A DNA stretch of 64,000 nucleotides from Chordicoccus furentiruminis (GCF_019355395.1 NZ_CP048829.1:496001-560000), one strand, 5' to 3'; positions 1 through 8,043 are shown, counted from the stretch's first letter. Notes: generated by a model from the sequence alone, not told the origin. Program-made: numbers and translations.

Positions 1-121
1 TAGTTCTTTTCTTTCTCCAGTCACTGATTGTTGATTCCGGTATTCCGGTTTTTTGGGAAAACTCTTTCTGCGTCATCTGCGACTCTTCAAGTTTTTGAAA
101 GATCCTGTCTCTGATCAACAT
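1..121 (-). CDS. XRE-family HTH regulator, N-terminus (runs off window)
   Basis: Reading down from an ATG at 121, forty codons remain open to the window edge. They encode a typical Cro/CI-type helix-turn-helix: MTQKEFSQKTGIPESTISDW followed by basic residues. A GGAAGGG ribosome site lies about ten bases upstream, and a consensus promoter sits at 161..189. The rest of the protein lies outside the window, so effector domains cannot be judged. Probably a transcriptional regulator of the neighbouring element. Confidence 0.8.
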   Translation of the reverse strand, partial: MLIRDRIFQKLEESQMTQKEFSQKTGIPESTISDWRKKRT

Positions 122-160
122 GGTGTATTACGCCCTTCCAAAATATATACTATTATACGG

Positions 161-189
161 ATTATAGGTGCAAACTAAGAATGTGTCAA
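161..189 (-). promoter_or_regulatory. Consensus sigma-70 promoter for the edge XRE gene
   Basis: On the minus strand TTGACA (189..184) and TATAAT (166..161) are both perfect and separated by exactly 17 bases. The predicted start of transcription is about 35 bases upstream of the XRE ATG at 121. It is one of the best promoters in the window, which suggests strong or tightly repressed expression. Confidence 0.8.
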
Positions 190-233
190 CCCTGTTCATG
201 GTACTGATGTAAGAGTCGTAACATTTTCTTAAT

Positions 234-246
234 GGGGTCAGGCCCC
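234..246. repeat. Palindrome GGGGTCAGGCCCC at a gene breakpoint
   Basis: A perfect 4-bp-arm palindrome with centre TCAGG, preceded by TTCTTAAT. The stop codon of the truncated PARG-like gene begins at its edge. An 11-bp tandem duplication (TATGTTCGCTC) lies immediately beside it. It resembles the motif that recurs at module boundaries at 53.9-57.0 kb (TTAACRGTGCCTGWCACC), where the centre is the complementary CCTGA/CCTGT. Confidence 0.5.
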
Positions 247-923
247 TATGTTCGCTCTATGTTCGCTCTACACGCTGCCACAATATGCAGGATGTGCTTC
301 GCCCGTTTCAGATGCAGTTTATACAAATCCTCCGAGGATATTGTTGCCGGTGCGCCGTAATCGGAGTTGTATGCATTGGAGGGCCTGCGCCGAAGATTAG
401 GGGCTGCGCAGCTAATCACATCTACTGTTACCCAGTTCTTTTCCTCCATCCGTTCTGGCCATGCTTCGTCGGTCTTACAGATCACCACGCCCGGAGAATA
501 GATGCAGGCATCCGTGTGAAGATTATCATGCGCATCTCGGTTTTTCTGATAATAACTCTGCCATAGCCAATTCTGTGTCAGTGTAGGATACAAGGTTGAA
601 CACCGGCAAAGGCTCTCCTCCTGAGCCGAACTACCGGTTCTCACACCACCGCCCGGATTTGTGGCTGAAGCAAAATTCAGGACTGCAATCTTCCATTCAG
701 GATGCTCTGCATGAATCTTCATTGCTGCCTCAAAGGACTTATGCTTCGTGACGATTATTGATCCATTTGTCACTGCATCATTAGGAATATCCGGATAATC
801 TTCCGCTTCATAAAGTTTTGTGGAAGTTCTTGCTGTCTGTACTGCTTTTGAAAGCTGTGGATTCTGCGTATAGAAACGCTGTGTATCCTCAAATACATCA
901 ATAAGCCGTTGCCGCCTGTCCAT
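246..923 (-). CDS. TIGR02452-type microbial PARG (ADP-ribose glycohydrolase), C-terminally truncated
   Basis: The protein has the bacterial poly(ADP-ribose) glycohydrolase signature GGGVRTGSSAQEE (GGG-x7-QEE), preceded by the usual N-terminal helical region and the macro-domain strand AVLNFASATNP. The chosen ATG at 923 (MDRRQRL) follows GGGAG at nine bases. The family is usually about 260-280 residues. Here the frame ends at 225 aa just after HIVAA, where relatives continue with the Gly-rich GAWGCG-type segment of the macrodomain. The lost tail coincides with the palindrome at 234..246. It would remove ADP-ribose from proteins or metabolites if functional, but the truncation makes activity doubtful. 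It is the last gene of a minus-strand run behind two metallophosphoesterases. Confidence 0.75.
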   Translation of the reverse strand: MDRRQRLIDVFEDTQRFYTQNPQLSKAVQTARTSTKLYEAEDYPDIPNDAVTNGSIIVTKHKSFEAAMKIHAEHPEWKIAVLNFASATNPGGGVRTGSSAQEESLCRCSTLYPTLTQNWLWQSYYQKNRDAHDNLHTDACIYSPGVVICKTDEAWPERMEEKNWVTVDVISCAAPNLRRRPSNAYNSDYGAPATISSEDLYKLHLKRAKHILHIVAACRANIERT

Positions 924-943
924 TTTTGCACTCTCCCTCACAT

Positions 944-1660
944 TTATGCCAACATCATCACATCATGAAATAAGATTCGTAACTTGCTGTTTTGTTTCTC
1001 CGTGTGCCAGTGTCCGCAGTAGAACGCATTGTATTCGGCTGCATCTACGATTTCCTGCAGAAAGTGTTCCATCGTATTATCCACACCACTTTGATTTATG
1101 CCTGGCAGGAAGCACTCCACTGGACGCTGATCATATGGGCAAGTATGTGCCAGAATGATATCTTCGCGGTTGCCGTGGTCAAGCACTTTCTGTCGAATCA
1201 CATCCATCTCCGCCGCCGTCAGTTGTTCGTCCGAAAACCAGTGATAACCCATCTGCAGCCGATATGGCTTGTCCACGGAGTACGCGCCACCTATGGCAAG
1301 GAAATCTCGCCCGTTGATATGATACCGCGCTCCGTCCTCTGCCATAATGAAACGAGGATAGATGTCTTCCACATAGGCAATATCGCCCATCCACTGGATT
1401 GGATGATATAATTCCGCCACCTCCGGGCTTGTAGGCCGCAGTTCATGATTTCCATGGATACAAAGGATCGTGGCCGGGATCATCGCCAGTTCATCTTTAT
1501 CCCGCTGATCTCTCCAGTCACCAAAATAATTGATTCCAACGTCGCCGAGGATTATAAGGAGATCACGGTCAGTAATGCTGTGTCGTATTGATTGGGTGAT
1601 CAGGTCTCTGAAATCTGCATGCGTATCGCCAGTCAGATAAATATGTTCAAACTCCTGCAT
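944..1660 (-). CDS. Calcineurin-like metallophosphoesterase
   Basis: All five metal-binding blocks of the family can be read in order: GDTHAD, GDVG, GNHE, HTCP and GHWH. This predicts a di-metal phosphoesterase of about 238 aa acting in the cytoplasm; the substrate is unknown. The start ATG at 1660 (MQEFEH) overlaps the end of the preceding gene by 14 bases, with GGAGGAG upstream. The stop lies 20 bases before the PARG-like start, so the genes are probably co-transcribed. Together with the PARG-like gene this suggests a nucleotide or ADP-ribose phosphoester processing cluster; that link is inference. Confidence 0.85.
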   Translation of the reverse strand: MQEFEHIYLTGDTHADFRDLITQSIRHSITDRDLLIILGDVGINYFGDWRDQRDKDELAMIPATILCIHGNHELRPTSPEVAELYHPIQWMGDIAYVEDIYPRFIMAEDGARYHINGRDFLAIGGAYSVDKPYRLQMGYHWFSDEQLTAAEMDVIRQKVLDHGNREDIILAHTCPYDQRPVECFLPGINQSGVDNTMEHFLQEIVDAAEYNAFYCGHWHTEKQNSKLRILFHDVMMLA

Positions 1661-2015
1661 AGTTCTTTTTGATCTCCTCCCAGAAATCAAGACCTTTCAG
1701 CCTATATTCCTGCTCCATATCATACAAATGACGTGCGAGAAACCTACCAATATCTTCACAGTTTTTCTGTACCTGTTCTTTGACATTTTCGGTCGCTTTC
1801 ACATAGTGCACGGTACTTCCGGTGGGCTCTTTCGTCTTGGGATCGAATCCAGCGGAGATCATAGCAACACAAAACTCGCCTTCTTCAACTACTGCATTCT
1901 TCGGTAAGGCCGCCCCTTCTTTAACTTTCAGGTAATATGGGATATTCGAGTCCGGATTCCCCGGGTCTATTTCTCCCATACGGCCAGCAAGCATGAATCT
2001 GCCCGTTTCAATCAT
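1647..2015 (-). CDS. Conserved mobile-element protein of unknown function
   Basis: A 122-aa cytoplasmic protein starting MIETGRFML at an ATG preceded by GGGAG. It has no signal peptide, membrane segment or obvious catalytic motif. The middle is beta-rich (SNIPYYLKVKEG ... EGEFCVAMISAG) and the C-terminus is a charged helix ending LDFWEEIKKNYAGV. It overlaps the downstream metallophosphoesterase by 14 bases, so translation is probably coupled. No function is assigned. Confidence 0.7.
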   Translation of the reverse strand: MIETGRFMLAGRMGEIDPGNPDSNIPYYLKVKEGAALPKNAVVEEGEFCVAMISAGFDPKTKEPTGSTVHYVKATENVKEQVQKNCEDIGRFLARHLYDMEQEYRLKGLDFWEEIKKNYAGV

Positions 2016-2075
2016 CTGTCGTCACTCTCCCTCAAAGTCGTTTTCCATTTCAATCGGCTCAGATACAATCCCGCG

Positions 2076-3161
2076 CTAATAGTTCTCCATTGTCGAATCC
2101 ATCATCGTAAGGGATGCAGCAGACAGAGTGTTCTCCGCATCCATAGCTTTCCTTCGCTTCCTGTCGATTTCAATCCACTCATCCAGTGTCATCGGCTGAT
2201 AATCGCTGAACATACAGAAGCAATTAATCATATTGCAAGGGATCGGCTCCGGCTCTGTTGAATGACGTGACATCACCTTTGTTTCCCTTGTTTCCATGAT
2301 GAACCGGTTGACCAGGGCTTCATCGTGCGTATTATGCACATGACCGTACAGCATATAGGTCAGTGGTCGACCATCCTTGTCCCGCCGGTACTGTCCTTTA
2401 TAACAGAATACGGGATAATGTGAGAGAATGACATTTCTCCCATTATCGCGGATTTCGGCATATTGCTGCCTGGATCGGAGCTGATGATCCTCAAAGAACT
2501 TATTATCAAGATACCTTTTGTCGTGGTTCCCGATAATCAGGTGCTTCTTACCATTCAGGCTCTCCAATATCCCGGATGTCTGAAAGCCTCCTGCCAGGCT
2601 GAGATCGCCCAGGATATATACGGCATCGTTCTTCGTTACTTTTGAATTCCATCTCCGGATCATGTGGTTGTTCATCTCTTCCACAGAAGCAAAGCCGCGT
2701 TTATCCATTTCTGTATTCAAACGGCGATGATAAAAATGGCAATCAGCGATATACAGCGTTCGCGCCGGGGCTGTTTTGAGAGATCTCACAAAGCCTTTGA
2801 TTCGGTTTTGAAGCATCACAACTTCATCCAGACCATATTCTGCTTCCATCCGTTCCGCCATTATTCGATGATAATCTTCGGTTATGCCGTCATAATATCC
2901 ACCGCCAGCATGAAAGCCCATGTTACGCTGTTTCTCCGCCTGACGCTTAATACCTTCCTCATTGCCGAAGTATGCGCAGCGGAAGAAATCAAACGCGTGG
3001 AGTGACTGCCGAGCCGTATTCTCTGACAATTCCGTTTGATGTGGGAGCTCTTCCAGCGTCTGTGAATCTCCGGCGTGAAGCACTTTCATTCTGGCAAAGC
3101 AGATATCCCGCAGGACTATTGATTCCCGATTCGACAGCTGCATCTTCGGCTTATCGTTCAA
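2076..3161 (-). CDS. Metallophosphoesterase with N-terminal helical extension
   Basis: The C-terminal half (from about residue 135) carries the phosphoesterase blocks IADCHFYH, LGDLSLAG, IGNHDKR, LSHYP and YGHVHNTH, as in the YfcE-like/predicted phosphohydrolase group found in mobile elements. The first ~130 residues are helical and unlike the standard fold. The likely start is TTG at 3161, with GGAGG eight bases upstream. It heads the minus-strand group that continues with the 122-aa protein, the second phosphoesterase and the PARG-like protein. Confidence 0.8.
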   Translation of the reverse strand: MNDKPKMQLSNRESIVLRDICFARMKVLHAGDSQTLEELPHQTELSENTARQSLHAFDFFRCAYFGNEEGIKRQAEKQRNMGFHAGGGYYDGITEDYHRIMAERMEAEYGLDEVVMLQNRIKGFVRSLKTAPARTLYIADCHFYHRRLNTEMDKRGFASVEEMNNHMIRRWNSKVTKNDAVYILGDLSLAGGFQTSGILESLNGKKHLIIGNHDKRYLDNKFFEDHQLRSRQQYAEIRDNGRNVILSHYPVFCYKGQYRRDKDGRPLTYMLYGHVHNTHDEALVNRFIMETRETKVMSRHSTEPEPIPCNMINCFCMFSDYQPMTLDEWIEIDRKRRKAMDAENTLSAASLTMMDSTMENY

Positions 3162-3188
3162 TTCCCTGTCCTCCGTTGTTTATTCTTT

Positions 3189-3431
3189 TCACCACAGTTT
3201 CCACCAATAATCATAAACTTTCCGATACATTCCATGCTGAAGCACCCTCTTTGATTTCCGCACCTTCTTGCTGCCGCATCGCCGAAGATATTGAGCATTT
3301 CTGCTTTGGTAAAACCGAATCAACCGGTCTTTTCTTTTATCATAATACACGCCAACAAGACATGAGTTTCTGGTCGCTCTGTATGTCTTTCTTAGCCTGT
3401 GGTTGTCGCCGATCTTCCTTTTATAGCTCAT
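3189..3431 (-). CDS. Small basic conserved protein
   Basis: An 80-aa, strongly basic protein (many Arg/Lys) ending RKVYDYWWKLW. It has a good ATG and GGAAG site. The pattern, a basic body with a C-terminal YDYWW motif, is a recurrent small hypothetical of clostridial mobile elements; function unknown. Nucleic-acid binding is plausible from charge alone. Confidence 0.55.
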   Translation of the reverse strand: MSYKRKIGDNHRLRKTYRATRNSCLVGVYYDKRKDRLIRFYQSRNAQYLRRCGSKKVRKSKRVLQHGMYRKVYDYWWKLW

Positions 3432-3480
3432 TTATCATCTTCCTGCTATCTAGTTTGATTTCGTTTGCATCTTCTTTAAC

Positions 3481-3509
3481 TTGACATTTATCAAGTATTA
3501 TGCTATCCT
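3481..3509 (+). promoter_or_regulatory. Promoter of the HipA-like operon
   Basis: TTGACA (3481..3486), 17 bases, then TATCCT (3504..3509) with an extended -10 TGC just before it. The spacing to the ATG at 3529 leaves a short leader containing AGGAGGTGA. Confidence 0.65.
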
Positions 3510-3528
3510 ATCCGCAGGAGGTGAGCTC

Positions 3529-4350
3529 ATGGAACAGATTATCCATATTCCACAGGATCTGACGCACCTCAGCTGGTCTAAAATTCGCGGATCATCCGGA
3601 ACAGCTGGTTCTTTTCTGAAAGCTCAGGAGACTACTCCGGAAGGTAAAACCTACTATAAACTTTCGGATTATGACTCCTTCCATGGTGTCACGGGTCATG
3701 AATCTGTCAACGAAATCATTGCAGATCGCCTGCTTACTATACTTGACATTCCTCATCTCTCTTACCAGCTGATCCATGCGGATATTATCGTAGATGAGAA
3801 GCCGATTCGCACCTGGCTGTGTGCTTCCCGGAATTTCCGTCAGCGCGGAGAAAAGAAAGACGCTCTTGACAACTATTATGACAGTCATAAGCTTTCCAGT
3901 GAATCACCACTGGAATTCTGCGTTCGGTACGGCTGGGCAGAATACATTTACCAGATGCTCGTTGTCGATTACCTGATTCTGAACCGGGACCGGCATGGCG
4001 CAAACATGGAGGTACTGACCAATCGGTATCGGAAAACCATAAGGCTGGCTCCTCTCTTCGATCACGGCGTTTCCCTCTTCTGCCGCTGCCGCAGCATCGA
4101 AGAATTGGAAAAGGAGGATGTTATGGCGGATAAACCAGTTCAGTGTTTTGTGGGTTCCCGTTCCGCTTGGGACAACCTCCGGCTCGTCCCGCGTGATCAA
4201 TTCCCGCGTTTATCTCCGTTAAAGGAAAGTGACCGGGCCTACCTGCTGGACGGGTTGGACGAAGCCCTGGATCAGCATTGGCTTGACCGCAGCTGGGAAA
4301 TGATTTGGAGGAGGTGGCAAGCATATGAGAATCTTCGCAATCAAGGATGA
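3529..4350 (+). CDS. HipA-like kinase
   Basis: A 273-aa protein with HipA-type kinase C-lobe motifs: LILNRDRHGANM (catalytic Asp and Asn in the D-R-H-x-x-N arrangement) and LAPLFDHGVS (metal-binding DHG in place of DFG). The N-terminal part has SSGTAGSFLKA, a possible glycine-rich nucleotide loop. It lacks the extra N-terminal HipA-N1 domain, so it is closer to short HipA/CtkA-like kinases. The start is fixed by AGGAGGTGA seven bases upstream. It overlaps the next gene by 26 bases. HipA kinases phosphorylate tRNA synthetases or other targets and act as toxins; the target here is not known. Confidence 0.75.
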   Translation: MEQIIHIPQDLTHLSWSKIRGSSGTAGSFLKAQETTPEGKTYYKLSDYDSFHGVTGHESVNEIIADRLLTILDIPHLSYQLIHADIIVDEKPIRTWLCASRNFRQRGEKKDALDNYYDSHKLSSESPLEFCVRYGWAEYIYQMLVVDYLILNRDRHGANMEVLTNRYRKTIRLAPLFDHGVSLFCRCRSIEELEKEDVMADKPVQCFVGSRSAWDNLRLVPRDQFPRLSPLKESDRAYLLDGLDEALDQHWLDRSWEMIWRRWQAYENLRNQG

Positions 4351-5134
4351 GACCATGCCGCAGGATACGATCCTCGGATATCTCATTTACCACGAAACCT
4401 CCAAAGCCTTCTTTATTGAGCTTCCAGACGGCGCTGACAGCTGGGACATGCCGCTCCTTCTCTCTTCCTTTGCGGATCGCGGAGAGTACAGCATCGACAG
4501 CAACTGGAGCCGCCGTTTTGTGCAGCAGCGTATCATTCCACAGGATCGCCAGAACATTGGGCAGATTCTGCGGGATAACGGGCTGAAAGAATACGATGAG
4601 TTCTCCCTTCTGATGCTCACTATGGGTCGCTGCGAACAGGATGACTGCTATCTGGAAGAAATCCCATCCGATCCCCTCCCTGAACTGCTCGCCCGCCGCT
4701 GGAAAACCAAAGTGGAAGAGGTCGTTCCTTTAGAATGCCCCCGTCTGCTGGTTTTCTTCGCGAACGGAACAGCAAAGGTCATCGATTCTCAGGAACTATC
4801 GTCTCCAACAATTGCCCCTTATCTGGCCAGTCAGGAACGCTTCAACACCGTAGAGGTGCAGCCCGATGGTTTCGGTGTTTACTGGAATAATCAGGCAATG
4901 CTATCCCACCGGGAGCTGTATACACACGGAGTGACGATTCCCCTGACACTGGAAGCCTTGCATCATTATGTACAGAATCGCGTTGTCAGCGCATCGGAAG
5001 CATGCAGGATCCTCGATTGTTCCCGACAGAATATCGATGACCTGATGCGCCGAGATAAGCTGCATCCAATCCGTACCGATGCTAAATACAAGCTGTTCTC
5101 CAAAGCGGAAGTAATACAGCGCCGAAAAGACTGA
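4325..5134 (+). CDS. DUF2442-like plus helix-turn-helix protein, probable partner of HipA-like kinase
   Basis: A 269-aa protein. The middle (about residues 125-200) resembles DUF2442 (VFFANGTAKVID ... RFNTVEVQPDGFGVYWN). The C-terminus has an excisionase/MerR-type HTH (VSASEACRILDCSRQNIDDL ... KYKLFSKAEVIQ). GGAGGAGGTGG precedes the ATG, which lies inside the kinase gene, so the two are translationally coupled. A DNA-binding partner next to a HipA-like kinase fits a toxin-antitoxin arrangement, here with the kinase first. The antitoxin role is inference. Confidence 0.65.
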   Translation: MRIFAIKDETMPQDTILGYLIYHETSKAFFIELPDGADSWDMPLLLSSFADRGEYSIDSNWSRRFVQQRIIPQDRQNIGQILRDNGLKEYDEFSLLMLTMGRCEQDDCYLEEIPSDPLPELLARRWKTKVEEVVPLECPRLLVFFANGTAKVIDSQELSSPTIAPYLASQERFNTVEVQPDGFGVYWNNQAMLSHRELYTHGVTIPLTLEALHHYVQNRVVSASEACRILDCSRQNIDDLMRRDKLHPIRTDAKYKLFSKAEVIQRRKD

Positions 5135-5141
5135 TCCTGTT

Positions 5142-5172
5142 GAGCACTGTCATAACGATGGTGCTCTTTTTT
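5142..5172 (+). terminator. Rho-independent terminator of the HipA-like operon
   Basis: GAGCAC pairs with GTGCTC across a 13-base loop, followed at once by six T residues, eight bases after the stop of the second gene. Confidence 0.8.
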
Positions 5173-5203
5173 CTATTCCTCATTTTTCAGCATTTCTATA
5201 AAA

Positions 5204-5594
5204 ATGCCTGCCATACAGCCATGTGGGAAGCCCACGGCCAACCGCTTTCACGCCGGACCATGCTCATGGATTTCAGCACGTTGCCATGCCTGCGTCATCG
5301 TTGTCCTTTGTCCTTTCACAGTTAATTGGTTTGATCGTTGACGGTTTCCGGTTCACAAAGCACAGTTCACACAAAACAGTTGATTCTTGTGTAAGCCATT
5401 TTACACAGGCGGGATTCGGACCCGCGCTTCATGATAACTGGTCATGCGTTCAATCCACTGAACTATTGTTAACGGCTTTAACGACTCTGTTGCAGAGAGT
5501 CTTCAGGAGCCCGTACTGGGGCGACGGGCAAGCCCATTTGCAGAATAACCCCTCTGCGGGGAAAGCGGGTTCAGAGCTTTCGTATGGCAGGCAT
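5204..5594. other. Noncoding structured stretch bounded by a 12-bp inverted repeat
   Basis: ATGCCTGCCATA at 5204..5215 is exactly inverted at 5583..5594. Between them there is no credible gene on either strand. The minus strand contains several hairpins, for example CCCGT/ACGGG and ACTCT/AGAGT, and a tRNA-like segment at 5401..5472. The bounded layout suggests a small mobile or structured RNA unit; its nature is unresolved. Confidence 0.4.
5401..5472 (-). tRNA. Degenerate tRNA-like sequence (pseudo-tRNA)
   Basis: On the minus strand a D-arm (GTTC AGTGGATT GAAC), an anticodon arm (CATGA, loop CCAGTTA, TCATG) and a perfect 5-bp T-arm (GCGGG TCCGAAT CCCGC) are in tRNA order and spacing, over 72 bases. 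The acceptor stem pairs at only about four of seven positions. U33 is replaced by C, and position 37 is U. The anticodon would read AGU (Thr). This is best taken as a decayed tRNA or tRNA-like element rather than a working tRNA. Confidence 0.45.
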
Positions 5595-5599
5595 GATCA

Positions 5600-6259
5600 T
5601 CAGAATTCTATGGTTGTGGTCGCATTGGATACCTTGATCTGTGTATCCAGTTCCGTCAGCAGCGTATCGATCTTCTCCTTCAGCTCCTGCATTTTCTTCT
5701 GGCTTTCCAGCGGGTCAATAACCTCTGTCGTGTTCTCGCGGATATACGCATCCACCACTTCCAATGGCTTCGTATCCTTTACCTTGCTGTCCTTTCCCAG
5801 GATACTGAGGCGCATGGTTTCCGCCTGTGATTCCAGTCCCCTGTTCTTAAATTCCGCCGCCTGCACAGCCGCCTGATACTGACGCTCCATCTGGTTTATC
5901 AGAAGCCCCTCGAAATTTGCTTTTGCGTCATAGATTCCTGTCTCCCGAAGGCGGTTCCGCAGAGCAATGGCACTGACGACAGTATAATCACCGTAGCTTG
6001 TCTTTATCGTGGTCGCCGCATTTGAAGCCACAATCGCTGCATCGATGCGCTGATAACGGTCAATCAGATCCATGATCTGCTGATACGCCGCCGAAGCTGC
6101 TTTTTCATATTCCTCCGTGGTCACATGTGCTGCGACCGTCTTTTCTTCATTTCGTTTCTTGGTATCTACCAGTTGGATCTTCTGAATCTTATCGCCGATC
6201 TTCTTAACAAGCAGGTCGCGCTCATCCAGCGCCTGCGTTACCAGCATTTTCTCCGACAT
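5600..6259 (-). CDS. Conserved phage/ICE protein, coiled-coil
   Basis: A 219-aa, mostly helical protein starting MSEKMLVTQALDERDLLVKK after AGGAGG at nine bases. Conserved blocks include YQQIMDLIDRYQRIDAAIVA, MRLSILGKDSKVKD and TQIKVSNATT. Such proteins occur in Firmicute prophages and conjugative elements without a known function. It follows the 87-aa gene with a one-base gap, so the four minus-strand genes from 8043 to 5600 look like one operon. Confidence 0.7.
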   Translation of the reverse strand: MSEKMLVTQALDERDLLVKKIGDKIQKIQLVDTKKRNEEKTVAAHVTTEEYEKAASAAYQQIMDLIDRYQRIDAAIVASNAATTIKTSYGDYTVVSAIALRNRLRETGIYDAKANFEGLLINQMERQYQAAVQAAEFKNRGLESQAETMRLSILGKDSKVKDTKPLEVVDAYIRENTTEVIDPLESQKKMQELKEKIDTLLTELDTQIKVSNATTTIEF

Positions 6260-6260
6260 T

Positions 6261-6521
6261 CTATTCTTCCTCCTCTTCCGGAGTTTTTGCTGTAATATCG
6301 AGCTGATCCCCAATCTTGTGAAGGACATCCGCCAGTCTGAAAGCAAGGCCAGTCAGCCATTCTGTAGTACGCCCTTTTGTGACTTCTTCCCTCTCATCTT
6401 CTGTAAGATCGCTGAAGCAGATATTTCGCCAGCGGCCGTTTCTTTTCGTCCGAAAATAAACTCCGTCTAATGCGCGTTCTTCGGGATAATTCTGCATCGT
6501 TTCTTCAGACATGTTTATCAT
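6261..6521 (-). CDS. Small acidic hypothetical protein
   Basis: About 86 aa, with an acidic tail ending in five Glu residues. AAGGAG lies just upstream; the start could instead be the later ATG at 6512 (MSEETMQ), which has a better spacing. Core text WRNICFSDLTEDEREEV and a helix LTGLAFRLADVLHKIGDQLD. It overlaps the preceding gene and is one base from the next. Function unknown. Confidence 0.6.
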   Translation of the reverse strand: MINMSEETMQNYPEERALDGVYFRTKRNGRWRNICFSDLTEDEREEVTKGRTTEWLTGLAFRLADVLHKIGDQLDITAKTPEEEEE

Positions 6522-7023
6522 CAACTCCTTCAGCGGCTTCTTCTGCGAGCTTTCGTTTCAATGCCTGAGCTTCGGTTTCGCCTTTAAAGACCGGATAAAA
6601 ACGAACCAGCCGAATGCCCACACGCTCTGTCTCCTGTGGTTGTTCCCGATATTGTCTATCGGAACCTTCTGAATCTGTTTCCGCCTTTCTTAGTCCGGCC
6701 TCTATTGTCGCCTCAAAGAATTCGTCTGGCGTCATGCAGCATTTGGCGGCTGCACGTTCCAGTTCCAGTTTTTTCTCCTGTGAAGCTTCAAACTCGTAGA
6801 TCCAGTACTTAATGTTTTCATCCTCTATGAACAGATCTCTTTCCTGCATTAAGCGTTCATAGTACTCACGCGCCATACAGACGACGTCCCTTTGTCCGTT
6901 GGAGCGAATCATAACAGGATTCCCGTATCGCCGGAGGAAATCATCCTGATCCTCGCATGCACGAAATTCATCTGCAGATATTTCTGGGATTTTTATAGGA
7001 TTATCTGCATGCCTATCTTCCAT
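6505..7023 (-). CDS. Phd/YefM-like N-terminal domain protein
   Basis: A 172-aa protein. Residues 15-62 (ISADEFRACEDQDDFLRRYG then GNPVMIRSNGQRDVVCMARE) resemble the Phd/YefM antitoxin fold, in which a short helix is followed by a strand reading x-PVxIxxNG and an EYExL helix (here REYYERLM). The C-terminal half is charged and helical. No toxin partner is evident, so a structural or regulatory role in the element is equally possible. Confidence 0.55.
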   Translation of the reverse strand: MEDRHADNPIKIPEISADEFRACEDQDDFLRRYGNPVMIRSNGQRDVVCMAREYYERLMQERDLFIEDENIKYWIYEFEASQEKKLELERAAAKCCMTPDEFFEATIEAGLRKAETDSEGSDRQYREQPQETERVGIRLVRFYPVFKGETEAQALKRKLAEEAAEGVDDKHV

Positions 7024-7134
7024 CGCTTCAACACCTCACTGTCAGATAATTTCTATCAATCGTAACACGCCGCCGGTTGCTCCCTGTCATTGAACCTGTG
7101 GTATAACCCAGGCAAAGGCCACTCTTCATTTTCA

Positions 7135-8043
7135 TCATGCATTGTCTGGGCCTGTTTCCTCTGCAGCAGTTCCTACCCCTTCAACCTGCTGTTCAGCCGT
7201 TTCCGTATCCTCGCTGCCATCATCTGTCTCTTCAAAGGTCATGTCTTTTGCGCCGTAAAGCGTTCTCAAGGAAAGCCTTCGTTTGTTTTTCAAATTGTAT
7301 TGGATCATCATTGCCTCCGCAAAGCCCATAGCTCCCGGCCGACGTTCCTTGGCCGTGCGGATGATGGACTTCACAGACACCTGACCCAGATGGTCCTTGA
7401 ACACATCTTCCTTGAGTGAATCGCCATAGGCCACAAGGATACGGGCAATCGCCATCAGCATATTGCCTGAAAGGGAATTCGCTTCACCCTCCCATGTCCC
7501 TACAGCAAGACGAAGTGCGCTGTCCATCACTGCCTGACCATATTTATCGTAGATTTTTTCCAGTGTTGAAATGGCACATACGCCATTCAGCTGCTGCGTG
7601 CTGGTCACCCTTAGCCCATAGGACTCCACGATGGATTTGATCATCATCTGTTTCGGATCGCCAGCCTCGATATGCGCCTTGAAGGTTTCGTACGGCACAA
7701 GGCTCTTGACATGCTTCTGCTGGTTGGCAAAAGTATGCGCTTCCTCCGTATACTGCATTTCATACACCATACACCAAACCGGCGTATCCCGGGAGCCGGA
7801 CACAGAAGCGACGATTTCAACCGTATGCTGACCGTCAAAAACAAAATTGATCCCGTCCCGGCGACTCACCTTAACCGGGTTAATCTGATATATGTCAAAT
7901 TCCTCTACCGTTTTCCGGATATGCCCTTCCGAAAGCGGGCGCTGATAATCCTGGTTCGATACCAGGTTCCGGATCGGTATCAGTTCAAACGTCACATCCG
8001 GTATGCAGCGTTTCTGTCTCTCTGTCAACATACTCTCGTCCAT
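7135..8043 (-). CDS. DUF6551 ParB-like nuclease-fold protein
   Basis: A 302-aa protein with the ParB/sulfiredoxin-like core YQRPLSEGHIRKTVEEFD ... VSRRDG ... FVFDGQHTVEI. The GQHT box is the usual nucleotide-binding signature of the fold. A central helical part (YETFKAHIEAG ... CAISTLEKIYDKYGQ) and an acidic tail follow. GGGAG lies nine bases before the ATG. It is the first gene of the minus-strand operon 8043-5600 and faces the XRE gene at 8283 across an intergenic stretch with an operator-like palindrome. Its function in the element is unknown. Confidence 0.75.
   Translation of the reverse strand: MDESMLTERQKRCIPDVTFELIPIRNLVSNQDYQRPLSEGHIRKTVEEFDIYQINPVKVSRRDGINFVFDGQHTVEIVASVSGSRDTPVWCMVYEMQYTEEAHTFANQQKHVKSLVPYETFKAHIEAGDPKQMMIKSIVESYGLRVTSTQQLNGVCAISTLEKIYDKYGQAVMDSALRLAVGTWEGEANSLSGNMLMAIARILVAYGDSLKEDVFKDHLGQVSVKSIIRTAKERRPGAMGFAEAMMIQYNLKNKRRLSLRTLYGAKDMTFEETDDGSEDTETAEQQVEGVGTAAEETGPDNA

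Noticed and set aside
5583-5625. CTGATGA followed by GAAA on the minus strand, like a hammerhead ribozyme core
   Set aside because: The intervening sequence pairs only three bases and the CTGATGA includes the stop codon of the upstream gene; no flanking stems I/III fit.
5223-5876. 217-codon plus-strand frame
   Set aside because: Runs through the noncoding unit and antisense to the coiled-coil gene; no family likeness.
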